DNA of 25,945 bases from an uncultured Bdellovibrionales bacterium (GTDB lineage: Bacteria; Bdellovibrionota; FAC87; UBA2466), in contig CALCZU010000022.1 of the NCBI GenBank assembly GCA_937903155.1, positions 1-25,945 of the forward strand. The letters run 5' to 3'. Every line of letters starts with the position of its first letter. Position 1 is the stretch's first letter. Below the pieces are notes generated by a model. That model was not told the origin of the DNA and did no database searches. It saw only the letters and a program-made list of their open reading frames with translations. A program made the translations under genes and the position numbers. Below are positions 7,974-15,098 of this stretch, in pieces.

Positions 7974-9089
7974 ATGGGAATGGGAAATAGGCTTTTTCAA
8001 ATGGGATGCTTCCTCGCTGTCGGATTCGCTCTGACATTGCAGGCCTACAATGCCGCTCCCTATCCTTCTGATAAAATCACCTACCTAAAAGGCAACAGCA
8101 CTGCTTTAGGAACTGAGCAGGGAAAACTTCTCCGAAAAGAGATTACTGAACTTCGAGACGGCTGGTTAAATCCTGTCGTAAAAACGATTCCAGGAATTAG
8201 CTCTTGGTTCATCCATTCCAAAGTCAGCCACATGGAGCCTTTTGTGTCGGAAGATCAAGTGGCAGAAATGCAAGCGCTTGCAACAGAACTCGGTCTTCCT
8301 TACCGCGAAATGGTTCTCGCGTCTGCAATTCCGGACGTTTTAGAACTCATCAATAAACCTTTCGGATGCTCCACTTTGGTCGTTTCACCGACGAGAAGTA
8401 AAAATAAAGGAATGATTTACGGCCGCAATTTAGATTACAAACGCTCCGATTTACTTCGCCAATATTGGAAGCCCGTGGTCTTCGAAAAAACCGGAAAAAA
8501 TAAAATTCTTTCACTTCATCTTCCAGGAATGGTCGGAGTTGTGACCGCGATTAACGACAAACGCGTGATGATGTCGCGACTCACTTCTTACAGCAGTGAT
8601 AAGACGAGCAAAGGCATGCCCTCTCTACTTCTCTTTCGAAAAGTTTTAGAAGAAGCGACGACTGCAAGAGAAGCCATTCAACTTTATCTTAAAGCTCCGA
8701 GAACCGTCGCAATCAATATTATGATTTCAGATGGCAAAGAAGCGTTCGTCCTCGAAGTTTCTCAGAATTTATCTGTCGTGCGTGAAGTGAATTCCAGCGG
8801 AGTTCTGTATGCAGCGAATCATTATGTCGATCCTGCGATGAAAGGAACTCACAAGCCGGACAAAAGATGGCCGGTGCTTTCTCGCTACGACAAAACCAGA
8901 GACTTATTGACACCAGATAATGTTCTCGAAACCATGAAACTTTCTGGGCAGGAAGGTCAAAATATTCTCGTCGCACTTTTTGATTACAGCAGCCAGAAAT
9001 TGGTTTTCGGATCGGATCCCGAAACAAAAGGGATCAGCGCTTTAGGAAAATTATACGAATTGGATCTCCCCACAGTATTTGGGGAATAA
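7974..9089 (+). CDS. Exported C45-type Ntn-hydrolase (acyltransferase/amidase-like)
   Basis: A 371-residue protein; ATG 7974 has GGAG at 7965-7968, whereas the upstream GTG 7968 overlaps that site. An N-terminal hydrophobic segment (CFLAVGFALTLQAYNA) looks like a signal peptide. The family signature is G131-C132 in FGCSTLVV followed by YGRNLDY: in the acyl-CoA:6-aminopenicillanate acyltransferase/C45 and related cholylglycine hydrolase-like Ntn families, the chain self-cleaves before this Cys, which becomes the N-terminal nucleophile. Later conserved-looking features are MMSRLTSY and AANHYV. It should hydrolyse or transfer an amide-linked acyl group in the periplasm; the substrate is unknown. 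A paralogue follows directly. Confidence 0.82.
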   Translation: MGMGNRLFQMGCFLAVGFALTLQAYNAAPYPSDKITYLKGNSTALGTEQGKLLRKEITELRDGWLNPVVKTIPGISSWFIHSKVSHMEPFVSEDQVAEMQALATELGLPYREMVLASAIPDVLELINKPFGCSTLVVSPTRSKNKGMIYGRNLDYKRSDLLRQYWKPVVFEKTGKNKILSLHLPGMVGVVTAINDKRVMMSRLTSYSSDKTSKGMPSLLLFRKVLEEATTAREAIQLYLKAPRTVAINIMISDGKEAFVLEVSQNLSVVREVNSSGVLYAANHYVDPAMKGTHKPDKRWPVLSRYDKTRDLLTPDNVLETMKLSGQEGQNILVALFDYSSQKLVFGSDPETKGISALGKLYELDLPTVFGE

Positions 9090-9102
9090 AATATTCAATG
9101 TA

Positions 9103-9132
9103 TTGACTCGCACATTTTTTGGGTGCTAAACC
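9103..9132 (+). promoter_or_regulatory. Possible promoter for the second Ntn-hydrolase
   Basis: TTGACT (9103-9108) is followed 18 bases later by TAAACC, with a TG at 9124-9125 placed as in an extended -10. It shares the octamer TTGACTCG and the 18-base spacing with the promoter at 4742, but the -10 itself is weak. Confidence 0.35.
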
Positions 9133-9169
9133 GCCAATAACAACAACTTGAAAGTTTATTGGGGGTTTG

Positions 9170-11527
9170 ATGCTACTAACTTTTAATCGTCTCGCAGGTC
9201 TCATCGCAATCTTTTCAGTCGGACTGACATCTTCTCTCAGAGCAGAAGAAGAAAAAGTTGTTCCAACGAAGTGCTACGAAGTCGAACGCTACGGAAAAGA
9301 AAAAGAAAACATTCATTCGATTTGTGATGTTCCTGTTTCAACGGGCAAGACGAAAAAGTTACACGTTTTAAATCTCGAAGGAACATTCAGAGATGTCTCC
9401 TACGCTCATGGATACTTACTTGCGAAAGAAACCGATCAGGGAGTGCTCGGAGACATGGGACCTCTCGTCGCCAACGGTCTTGCGAAAACGAAACCTGAAG
9501 TCAGAGCCTTTGCGCAATGTCTCGTTGATAAAATGGATGGTTCAGTCAGTTTGGAATTCAGTGAAGGCGTACGCTCTTTTTATAATGGATACTTAGCAAA
9601 AGCCGAAAAAGAAGCCGCGGCGAAATCGCCCTGGAAACCTTTTTTAACCGACGAAGCGAGGACCAAAGGCATTCAGCCGTTTCTCCTTTTCAAACTCATT
9701 GCCTATGGAATTGAACTTGAAAACGTTTCCGATGCCATCAAACACAACTTGATTGACAGTCCTCTCGTTTACAAACTTAAACACCTTTCAAATACAAAGT
9801 TCTCCTTAAACGCGTTCGGCGAAAATAAAAGAGAACTTCAAAAAGTTTATGGCCATTTGAGCGAAATCGTCAAAGAATGTGGAGCGCCGGTAGGGCTCGT
9901 AGGACTGGAACATTTAAAAAGCAATATTCCGTCCCCCATCGCAGTTTTCAACGTCTTAAGTTATCTCGCACTTGAAACCAATCCGATTTCACTTTTTCTA
10001 AAAGCCTTTATGCCGCTCGGTCAGAGAAAATTTGGTTGCACAGGATTTGTCTCCCCTCGCTCCAGTAGCAAAGAAGACGCCGAAGGAAATCCCCAATTTA
10101 TTCACGCACGAAATTTAGACGCAGATACCGTAAACTCTTGGAATAAAGAGCCCGCCCTCTATTTCGTGTCTGAAAAAGATGAAAACGGAAAGCCTTTCGC
10201 AAAATATGTTTCACCTGGAACCGCTGGAATGTTTTATACCGGCGGCGTCGGTGGAATGAATGAGTACGGAATTACAACATCGCTCCACCAAATGTATACC
10301 AATCGATACCAAATCGCTTTTCCGGATCGCTCTGCCGACATCGCGCCCTTCACCAATCAAAAAGTGTTAAGGAAAGCCCAAAACTTAAAAGACGCGGAAG
10401 ATGTGATCCGTGGGATTAAGCACTATGGAGCTTGGACCGAAGTGATCGGAGATTCGAAGACTGACGAAATTGTGTCGATCGAAATTTCCTCTCAAGGCGT
10501 CGACATCGGAGAGAAAAGAAAAACTCGCAACGAGTTCTTAGCTCAGAGTAATCACTTTCTTTCTGGAATCAAAGACTCGGCTTACACGCCTTACTTCAAT
10601 AAGTTCTTAGAAAGCCGTTCGCGTTTCAACGTCGTTGAAAAAATGATTCAAGAAAAGATGGCGCTCGCAGGAGCCGATAAAAACGTGGATGTCGATTACG
10701 CCATTCGAATTCTTTCGAATCACCAAGACTATTATGAAGACGGAGAACGCAGTTTTGGAAGAACCGCCGCGAAGGCCTATGGAGTGATGTCGACCGTCAT
10801 GGTCCCCAAAAAGAAAATGGATCGCAACGACGTCGTCACTTCTGAATTTTGGATGACGATGGGTGAAGAAACCGGCGATGAAGTCAGCCCACGCACGACC
10901 GCTTCGCATACGACCTTCATCGGTTTCGATATTGATTGGAAAGCAAAAACGCTCACTCCGATTGCGGAAACAAAACGCAATAAAGAATGGGACCATCTTC
11001 CGAACTGGAAAAAATCGCTCGCGACGTACATCACGGCTCGTACCGCTTATCAGGTCGAGGACAAACAAAAAGCGCTGAAACTTCTGTCGCTTGCGATCGA
11101 ACAAGCTGAAATGGATATCCCTTCTGAAGAAACCGAAGGTCGGAAGATTAAGCACCTCGCTTACTATTACATGCGAGCCAGACTCTTAAACGAACTCGGT
11201 CAATATGATGCTGCCATCAAAGATTGGGAGTATCTCTGGGGTCACTATCACTACCTTGGAAAGAGTTTTCCCAATGCTTACCAGCGAGCTCTCGTCGCTA
11301 TTTACTCCATCGGAACGAAGGCACAAAAGGGTGGAAAAGCTTATAAATTGAGTCCAATGGACAAATTGAGAGTTCAAACCGGCCTTGAAATCTTGAATAA
11401 CCGACAAGGCGAAGGCGCGGATCACTATGATTTAAATAGGAAAATCGACTACGCGAACTCTATTTTAAAATCGCCGAAGAAAGTGACCGCTCCGCCAACG
11501 GGACTTGACTTCGTCTTTATAGAGTAA
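9170..11527 (+). CDS. Large exported C45-type Ntn-hydrolase with helical C-terminal extension
   Basis: A 785-residue protein from ATG 9170, with a run of five G (9161-9165) as ribosome-binding site. The signal peptide ends near SLRA/EEE. The N-terminal ~270 residues contain a helical region and GTFRDVSYAHGYLLA, matching the pre-nucleophile part of C45 proteins. The nucleophile is predicted as C290 in FGCTGFVS, followed by HARNLDAD and, later, GGMNEYGITTS and QSNHFL, giving the same core as the preceding gene. After about residue 600 the chain is helical with TPR-like pairs (AYYYMRARLLNELGQYDAAI). The extension is unusual for C45 enzymes and may bind a partner or substrate. It probably acts in the periplasm or outside the cell on an amide-linked substrate. 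Confidence 0.8.
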   Translation: MLLTFNRLAGLIAIFSVGLTSSLRAEEEKVVPTKCYEVERYGKEKENIHSICDVPVSTGKTKKLHVLNLEGTFRDVSYAHGYLLAKETDQGVLGDMGPLVANGLAKTKPEVRAFAQCLVDKMDGSVSLEFSEGVRSFYNGYLAKAEKEAAAKSPWKPFLTDEARTKGIQPFLLFKLIAYGIELENVSDAIKHNLIDSPLVYKLKHLSNTKFSLNAFGENKRELQKVYGHLSEIVKECGAPVGLVGLEHLKSNIPSPIAVFNVLSYLALETNPISLFLKAFMPLGQRKFGCTGFVSPRSSSKEDAEGNPQFIHARNLDADTVNSWNKEPALYFVSEKDENGKPFAKYVSPGTAGMFYTGGVGGMNEYGITTSLHQMYTNRYQIAFPDRSADIAPFTNQKVLRKAQNLKDAEDVIRGIKHYGAWTEVIGDSKTDEIVSIEISSQGVDIGEKRKTRNEFLAQSNHFLSGIKDSAYTPYFNKFLESRSRFNVVEKMIQEKMALAGADKNVDVDYAIRILSNHQDYYEDGERSFGRTAAKAYGVMSTVMVPKKKMDRNDVVTSEFWMTMGEETGDEVSPRTTASHTTFIGFDIDWKAKTLTPIAETKRNKEWDHLPNWKKSLATYITARTAYQVEDKQKALKLLSLAIEQAEMDIPSEETEGRKIKHLAYYYMRARLLNELGQYDAAIKDWEYLWGHYHYLGKSFPNAYQRALVAIYSIGTKAQKGGKAYKLSPMDKLRVQTGLEILNNRQGEGADHYDLNRKIDYANSILKSPKKVTAPPTGLDFVFIE

Positions 11528-11548
11528 TTTTTCGAAATAGGTTAAAGT

Positions 11549-11577
11549 GGGGGGATGTTTCGAGTCCCCCCGTTTTT
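11549..11577 (+). promoter_or_regulatory. G6/C6 hairpin enclosing a start codon
   Basis: G 11549-11554 can pair with C 11566-11571; the 11-base loop begins with the ATG of the next gene, and GTTTTT follows. The same structure could end transcription of the upstream hydrolase or mask the only G-rich ribosome-binding site of the downstream gene. Which one applies cannot be decided here. Confidence 0.6.
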
Positions 11578-12559
11578 CTATCTCCTGGTTTTTCTGGGAT
11601 TCTTCTGTGCGACGTCGCCCGTTCAAGCAACGACGGCAAAAGCGAGACAAGGGGTCAAAGAGGCTAAAACCCGTTGTAAAGATCCCTTAAAAGCGCTGGG
11701 ATTGAGTAAAGACCAAGTCGAAGGAGAGTCCCGAGACCTCCTTCTTAAAAGCGGAATCGACGCGAACGAACTCCGCGATCATGTCGAATCGGTTTATCTT
11801 TCGATGACCGGACAAGGGCCCGAAGTTTCTTACAATATTCGAAAACTAAAAACGAAAAAGACACTCAACGATTCCGAATGGGATCGAATGGAAGAAATCT
11901 CCGATCTTGTTCTTCAAAAGCTTTTCCGACGAGCTACTTACAATGGAAAATCTTTTAGCCAAGCAGAACGCGAAGTTGGCGAAGCCGAAGAAGTGACGGT
12001 TGTGACTCATCTCACAAAACCTCTCCAAGCCGGCCTTAAAAACTATCTCGAAAAGAACAAAGAAAAATTTCCTCACTCTCGATCCAAATGGCTTTTTCTC
12101 GTCGATCCCGTTTCTATTGAACACTTAGGTGCCGATCCCGCTCCCTTAGCAACGCTCATTGAACCTTCAAAGGGAGGCGAGTTTAACACCGAGCTCAGTG
12201 CAAAAAAGATCAATATCATGGGCGGCTACATCGAAGACTGCATGACAAAGACGATTCACAAGTCATCTACCAGCGCGCTCCTCGATCCAGCGTCAAAGTC
12301 CGTTGACCTCCTAGTCCACGTCGAAATGAGTTACATGGAAAATGACAAATCCCTAGCTTCCGTCCGTAACAAAGATCGCGAGTATTATCTGACAGCTTTG
12401 GAAGATCTCGAATCCCGAATCAAAGAAGAATTCGATGGAGATCGCCATCAAATCAAGTCCATGAAGGGCATGCGAAGAGACGGCAATCCGATTGATTTTG
12501 AATACCAAATCGTGCGTACCGACGGTAAAGTCATCAATATCCGCTTCGGAAATCCATAA
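11555..12559 (+). CDS. Secreted protein of unknown function
   Basis: A 334-residue protein with a signal peptide (hydrophobic core FFYLLVFLGFFCA, cleavage near VQA/TTAK). The signal sequence requires the ATG at 11555, since no other in-frame start precedes the hydrophobic core. The mature chain is charged and mixed alpha/beta, with two Cys (TRCKD near residue 41 and IEDCMT near 229) that may pair. It ends in a strand-rich segment (FEYQIVRTDGKVINIRFGN). I do not recognise a family. It lies 27 bases after the second Ntn-hydrolase on the same strand, and its start is in the loop of a G6/C6 hairpin, so translation may be controlled. Confidence 0.78.
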   Translation: MFRVPPFFYLLVFLGFFCATSPVQATTAKARQGVKEAKTRCKDPLKALGLSKDQVEGESRDLLLKSGIDANELRDHVESVYLSMTGQGPEVSYNIRKLKTKKTLNDSEWDRMEEISDLVLQKLFRRATYNGKSFSQAEREVGEAEEVTVVTHLTKPLQAGLKNYLEKNKEKFPHSRSKWLFLVDPVSIEHLGADPAPLATLIEPSKGGEFNTELSAKKINIMGGYIEDCMTKTIHKSSTSALLDPASKSVDLLVHVEMSYMENDKSLASVRNKDREYYLTALEDLESRIKEEFDGDRHQIKSMKGMRRDGNPIDFEYQIVRTDGKVINIRFGNP

Positions 12560-12584
12560 TAATCGTAATTCTCTCTCCCCTCCC

Positions 12585-12613
12585 TTGCCAAGCCCAAGCA
12601 GGCTGGCTAGCTT
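12585..12613 (+). promoter_or_regulatory. Weak candidate promoter for the OPT transporter
   Basis: TTGCCA (12585-12590) is 17 bases from TAGCTT (12608-12613), which matches only three of six -10 positions. Transcription from here would give a leader of about 35 bases. Confidence 0.25.
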
Positions 12614-12654
12614 GATTGTGTGGGACTTTGAGGGGGCCTTCTCAAGGAGAGAAA

Positions 12655-14802
12655 ATGGAAAAAGAATTCAAACCCTATATCGCCGCGTCCTCACAGATTC
12701 CGGAACTTAAAATTTTCCCTATCATCATGGGATGCTTACTCGGAATCGTCTTCGGAGCGAGTTCTCTTTATCTCGCTTTAAAAGTCGGGATGACCGTCAG
12801 TGCATCGATCCCAGTAGCCGTTCTCTCTATCACGCTTTTCAGAGGCCTCTCAAAAGCTTTCGGATTCCGACGAACAACCATTCTCGAAAATAATATTGTT
12901 CAAACAACGGGCAGCGCCGGAGAATCCATCGCTTTCGGAGTGGCTGTCACCATGCCAGCTCTTCTCATCTTAGGCTACGACATGGATCTGCAGCGGATTA
13001 TGATCGTCGCAGTCCTCGGCGGACTCCTAGGTGTTTTGATGATGATTCCACTTCGCTGGGCTTTGATCGTCAAAAGTCATGGCGAGCTTGCGTATCCCGA
13101 AGGCACCGCTTGCGCTGAAGTTCTCATCGCAGGCGAAAAGGGTGGAACTTCGGCTCGCACTGTTTTCACAGGCTTTTTCTTTGGTTTGGTCTATAAGTTT
13201 TTGAACCTCGGAACAAAACTTTGGGCAGATGTCGCTGAGAAAGCACTTTCATTTTTTAAAGGCGCCGCGTTTTCGATTGAAGTCTCCCCTGAACTTTTAG
13301 GGGTCGGATATATTATCGGAGCTCGAATCTCCTGCATCATGGTCGCCGGCGGAATTTTATCTAGCTGGGTTCTCATCCCCATGATCAAATTGTTTGGCGA
13401 AGGGCTAGCCGTTCCGCTTTTTCCCGCTACTAAAACCATTGCGACGATGAGCCTTCACGAAATTTGGAGATCGTATGTGCTCTATATTGGAGCGGGTGCC
13501 GTCGCGACTGGCGGAATTATCAGCCTTTTCCAAAGTCTTCCCACGATTGTAAGAGGGGCGAAGGCCGGATTCGCAGGATTAAAAACAGTCGGCGGAAAAG
13601 CCGTTAAACTTTCGCGCGTTGAACAAGATCTCCCCATGAGCGTGGTTTTAGTCGGAAGCTTAGTGCTCGTTGCTGCCATCTGGGCGATTCCTGCACTTCA
13701 CATGAATCTCGGCGGCGCTCTTTTAATCGTGATGTTCGGATTTTTATTTGTCACGGTCAGCTCTCGATTGGTAGGAGAAATTGGCTCGTCATCAAACCCG
13801 ATTTCGGGAATGACCGTTGCAACCCTTCTTCTGACTTGTTTGGTTTTTCTCGTTTTAGGATGGACGACGCCTTCTGATCGCATCACCGCGCTCAGTGTGG
13901 CCGCAATTGTGTGCGTCGCTGCCTGCACCGGGGGGGTCACTTCACAAGATCTCAAAACAGGATTCTTGGTCGGAGCCACTCCAAAATTTCAGCAGATTGC
14001 GCTTTTAGCCGGCGCGCTGACTTCCGCAATTGTCATCGGATACACGCTGAAACTCTTAAACGACGCTTCGACGATTTACTCGCGTAGTGCAATTCCCGCT
14101 GGCACTCGAGTGGAAGATGTTGCCTCTTTAAAAGAAACTCAGACTTACGAAGGGAAAACTTATAAAGTTAAGTGGCTCACAGAAACTGCATCGGAAGGCG
14201 CACTCTCAAAACTTCAACCTGGGAAGTATCTTATAAACGACAATGGCAATGTGGAATTTCTCGTCGATCCGGGAATCAACGGGTCACTCACAAAACGAGA
14301 CGATGGAACTTCGGTACAAAAGTACGAAGCTCCGAAGGCACGTCTTATGTCACTGATTATCGACGGCATCCTTACTCAAAAATTACCCTGGGGATTAGTC
14401 CTATTAGGAGTCGCGATTGCCCTCGTTCTCGAGCTTTGCGGAATTGCAGCCCTCCCCTTTGCCGTGGGCGTGTACTTACCACTCTCAAGCTCCATGCCGA
14501 TTTTCTTTGGCGGTGTCGTCCGGTGGCTTGTTGAAAAACGCGCAAGTCGACGAGGTATTCAGCAAACAGAAGAAGAAAAAGAAACAGGCCCTGGAATTCT
14601 TTTCTCCTCAGGCCTCATTGCCGGCGGATCGATTGCGGGCATAGGCTTAGCCTTAGTCTCGATGAACGAAAACTGGGCGAAGTGGATGGACCTCGGAGCT
14701 GGCTATCCAGGATTAATGGAAAACTTCTGGTTACCCATCGGGCTTTTCACCGCAATGTGCGCCGTTCTTTTCTGGATGGGAAATTCGACAAAGAAAGCCT
14801 AG
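12655..14802 (+). CDS. OPT-family oligopeptide transporter, bacterial type
   Basis: A 715-residue polytopic inner-membrane protein; ATG 12655 follows AAGGAGA (12644-12650), so the upstream in-frame GTG 12616 is rejected. Diagnostic OPT motifs are NNIVQTTGSAGESIAFG, KSHGELAYPEGTACAEVL, GEIGSSSNPISGMT, and LPFAVGVYLPLSSSMPIFFG near the end. These fit the prokaryotic OPT branch (TIGR00733-like), secondary transporters thought to import oligopeptides or metal chelates using a cation gradient. Between about residues 470 and 565 there is a soluble insertion of roughly 95 residues without hydrophobic helices (contains GKTYKVKW and GKYLINDNG), followed by KARLMSLIIDGIL. Substrate unknown; a link with the two hydrolases upstream is speculative. 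Confidence 0.92.
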   Translation: MEKEFKPYIAASSQIPELKIFPIIMGCLLGIVFGASSLYLALKVGMTVSASIPVAVLSITLFRGLSKAFGFRRTTILENNIVQTTGSAGESIAFGVAVTMPALLILGYDMDLQRIMIVAVLGGLLGVLMMIPLRWALIVKSHGELAYPEGTACAEVLIAGEKGGTSARTVFTGFFFGLVYKFLNLGTKLWADVAEKALSFFKGAAFSIEVSPELLGVGYIIGARISCIMVAGGILSSWVLIPMIKLFGEGLAVPLFPATKTIATMSLHEIWRSYVLYIGAGAVATGGIISLFQSLPTIVRGAKAGFAGLKTVGGKAVKLSRVEQDLPMSVVLVGSLVLVAAIWAIPALHMNLGGALLIVMFGFLFVTVSSRLVGEIGSSSNPISGMTVATLLLTCLVFLVLGWTTPSDRITALSVAAIVCVAACTGGVTSQDLKTGFLVGATPKFQQIALLAGALTSAIVIGYTLKLLNDASTIYSRSAIPAGTRVEDVASLKETQTYEGKTYKVKWLTETASEGALSKLQPGKYLINDNGNVEFLVDPGINGSLTKRDDGTSVQKYEAPKARLMSLIIDGILTQKLPWGLVLLGVAIALVLELCGIAALPFAVGVYLPLSSSMPIFFGGVVRWLVEKRASRRGIQQTEEEKETGPGILFSSGLIAGGSIAGIGLALVSMNENWAKWMDLGAGYPGLMENFWLPIGLFTAMCAVLFWMGNSTKKA

Positions 14803-14809
14803 CGCCAGC

Positions 14810-14917
14810 GGCAGTCATTACGAGGAGGCGAAGCCGACGAAGCAATCTCGCCGATAACATGAGCGCTCTTTTTTGACGAGATTGCCGCGTCGCCTGCGGC
14901 TCCTCGCAATGACTGCC
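14810..14917. repeat. REP/MITE-like imperfect inverted repeat
   Basis: Two 41-base arms (14810-14850 and 14877-14917) are complementary at 35 of 41 positions and enclose 26 bases. Both arms begin GGCAGTCATT and read CGAGGAG... to GCAATCTCG. As I recall, sequences of the GTCATTGCGAGGAGC type are dispersed in many unrelated bacterial genomes. The centre contains GAGCGCTC followed by six T. It starts 8 bases after the OPT stop. Confidence 0.85.
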
Positions 14918-14925
14918 TTTACGTA

Positions 14926-14966
14926 AAAAGCCCGTCTCCATTTCTGGAGACGGGCTTTTCTTTTTT
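14926..14966. terminator. Bidirectional Rho-independent terminator
   Basis: Arms 14926-14939 and 14946-14959 pair perfectly over 14 bases (AAAAGCCCGTCTCC) with a six-base ATTTCT loop. The + strand continues with CTTTTTT and the - strand with a run of T, so it can stop both the OPT transcript and the convergent operon. Confidence 0.88.
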
Positions 14967-15040
14967 AAACCCATGCCTCGTGAGGTCTTAAGAAGAGAAC
15001 TTCCTTCCCAAACTTCTCACGGGCAAATCGTTAAGGTACA

Positions 15041-15066
15041 GATCCCTTCGGCTACGCCTCGGGATA
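15041..15066. repeat. Short G+C-rich palindrome
   Basis: ATCCC (15042-15046) pairs with GGGAT (15061-15065) around an inner GGC-TAC-GCC. The core CCCTTCGGCTACGCC resembles a common dispersed-repeat core and may be part of the same repeat class as the element at 14810. Confidence 0.5.
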
Positions 15067-15067
15067 C

Positions 15068-15098
15068 GCATCTTTCAAAACTAGGTTTTGAAAGATGC
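15068..15098. repeat. Perfect 14-base inverted repeat at the end of the FHA gene
   Basis: Arms 15068-15081 (starts GCATCTTTC) and 15085-15098 pair perfectly around TAG. The right arm touches the last base of the FHA gene's stop codon. No T tract follows on the - strand, so it may protect the mRNA 3' end rather than act as a simple terminator. Confidence 0.7.

Larger units (their letters stand above)
14803..15097. other. Palindrome-rich spacer between convergent operons
   Basis: About 295 bases between the + strand OPT gene and the - strand FHA gene hold no convincing gene. They contain, in order, a large imperfect inverted repeat, a bidirectional terminator, a G+C-rich palindrome and a perfect 14-base inverted repeat that reaches the stop codon of the FHA gene. 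Between 14967 and 15040 I see nothing recognisable. Confidence 0.8.

Noticed and set aside
10607..11155. 182-codon - strand open frame inside the large Ntn-hydrolase gene
   Set aside because: It lies opposite a gene with clear motifs, encodes Phe/Arg-rich low-complexity sequence, and has no family resemblance or ribosome-binding site.
14682..14974. Short open frames across the OPT end and the inverted repeat
   Set aside because: They consist of translated palindrome sequence rich in Arg and Ser and have no start signals.
14803..15097. CRISPR-like or attachment-site reading of the palindromic spacer
   Set aside because: The repeats are inverted rather than direct, no integrase gene is near, and the structures fit terminators and a REP/MITE-like element.
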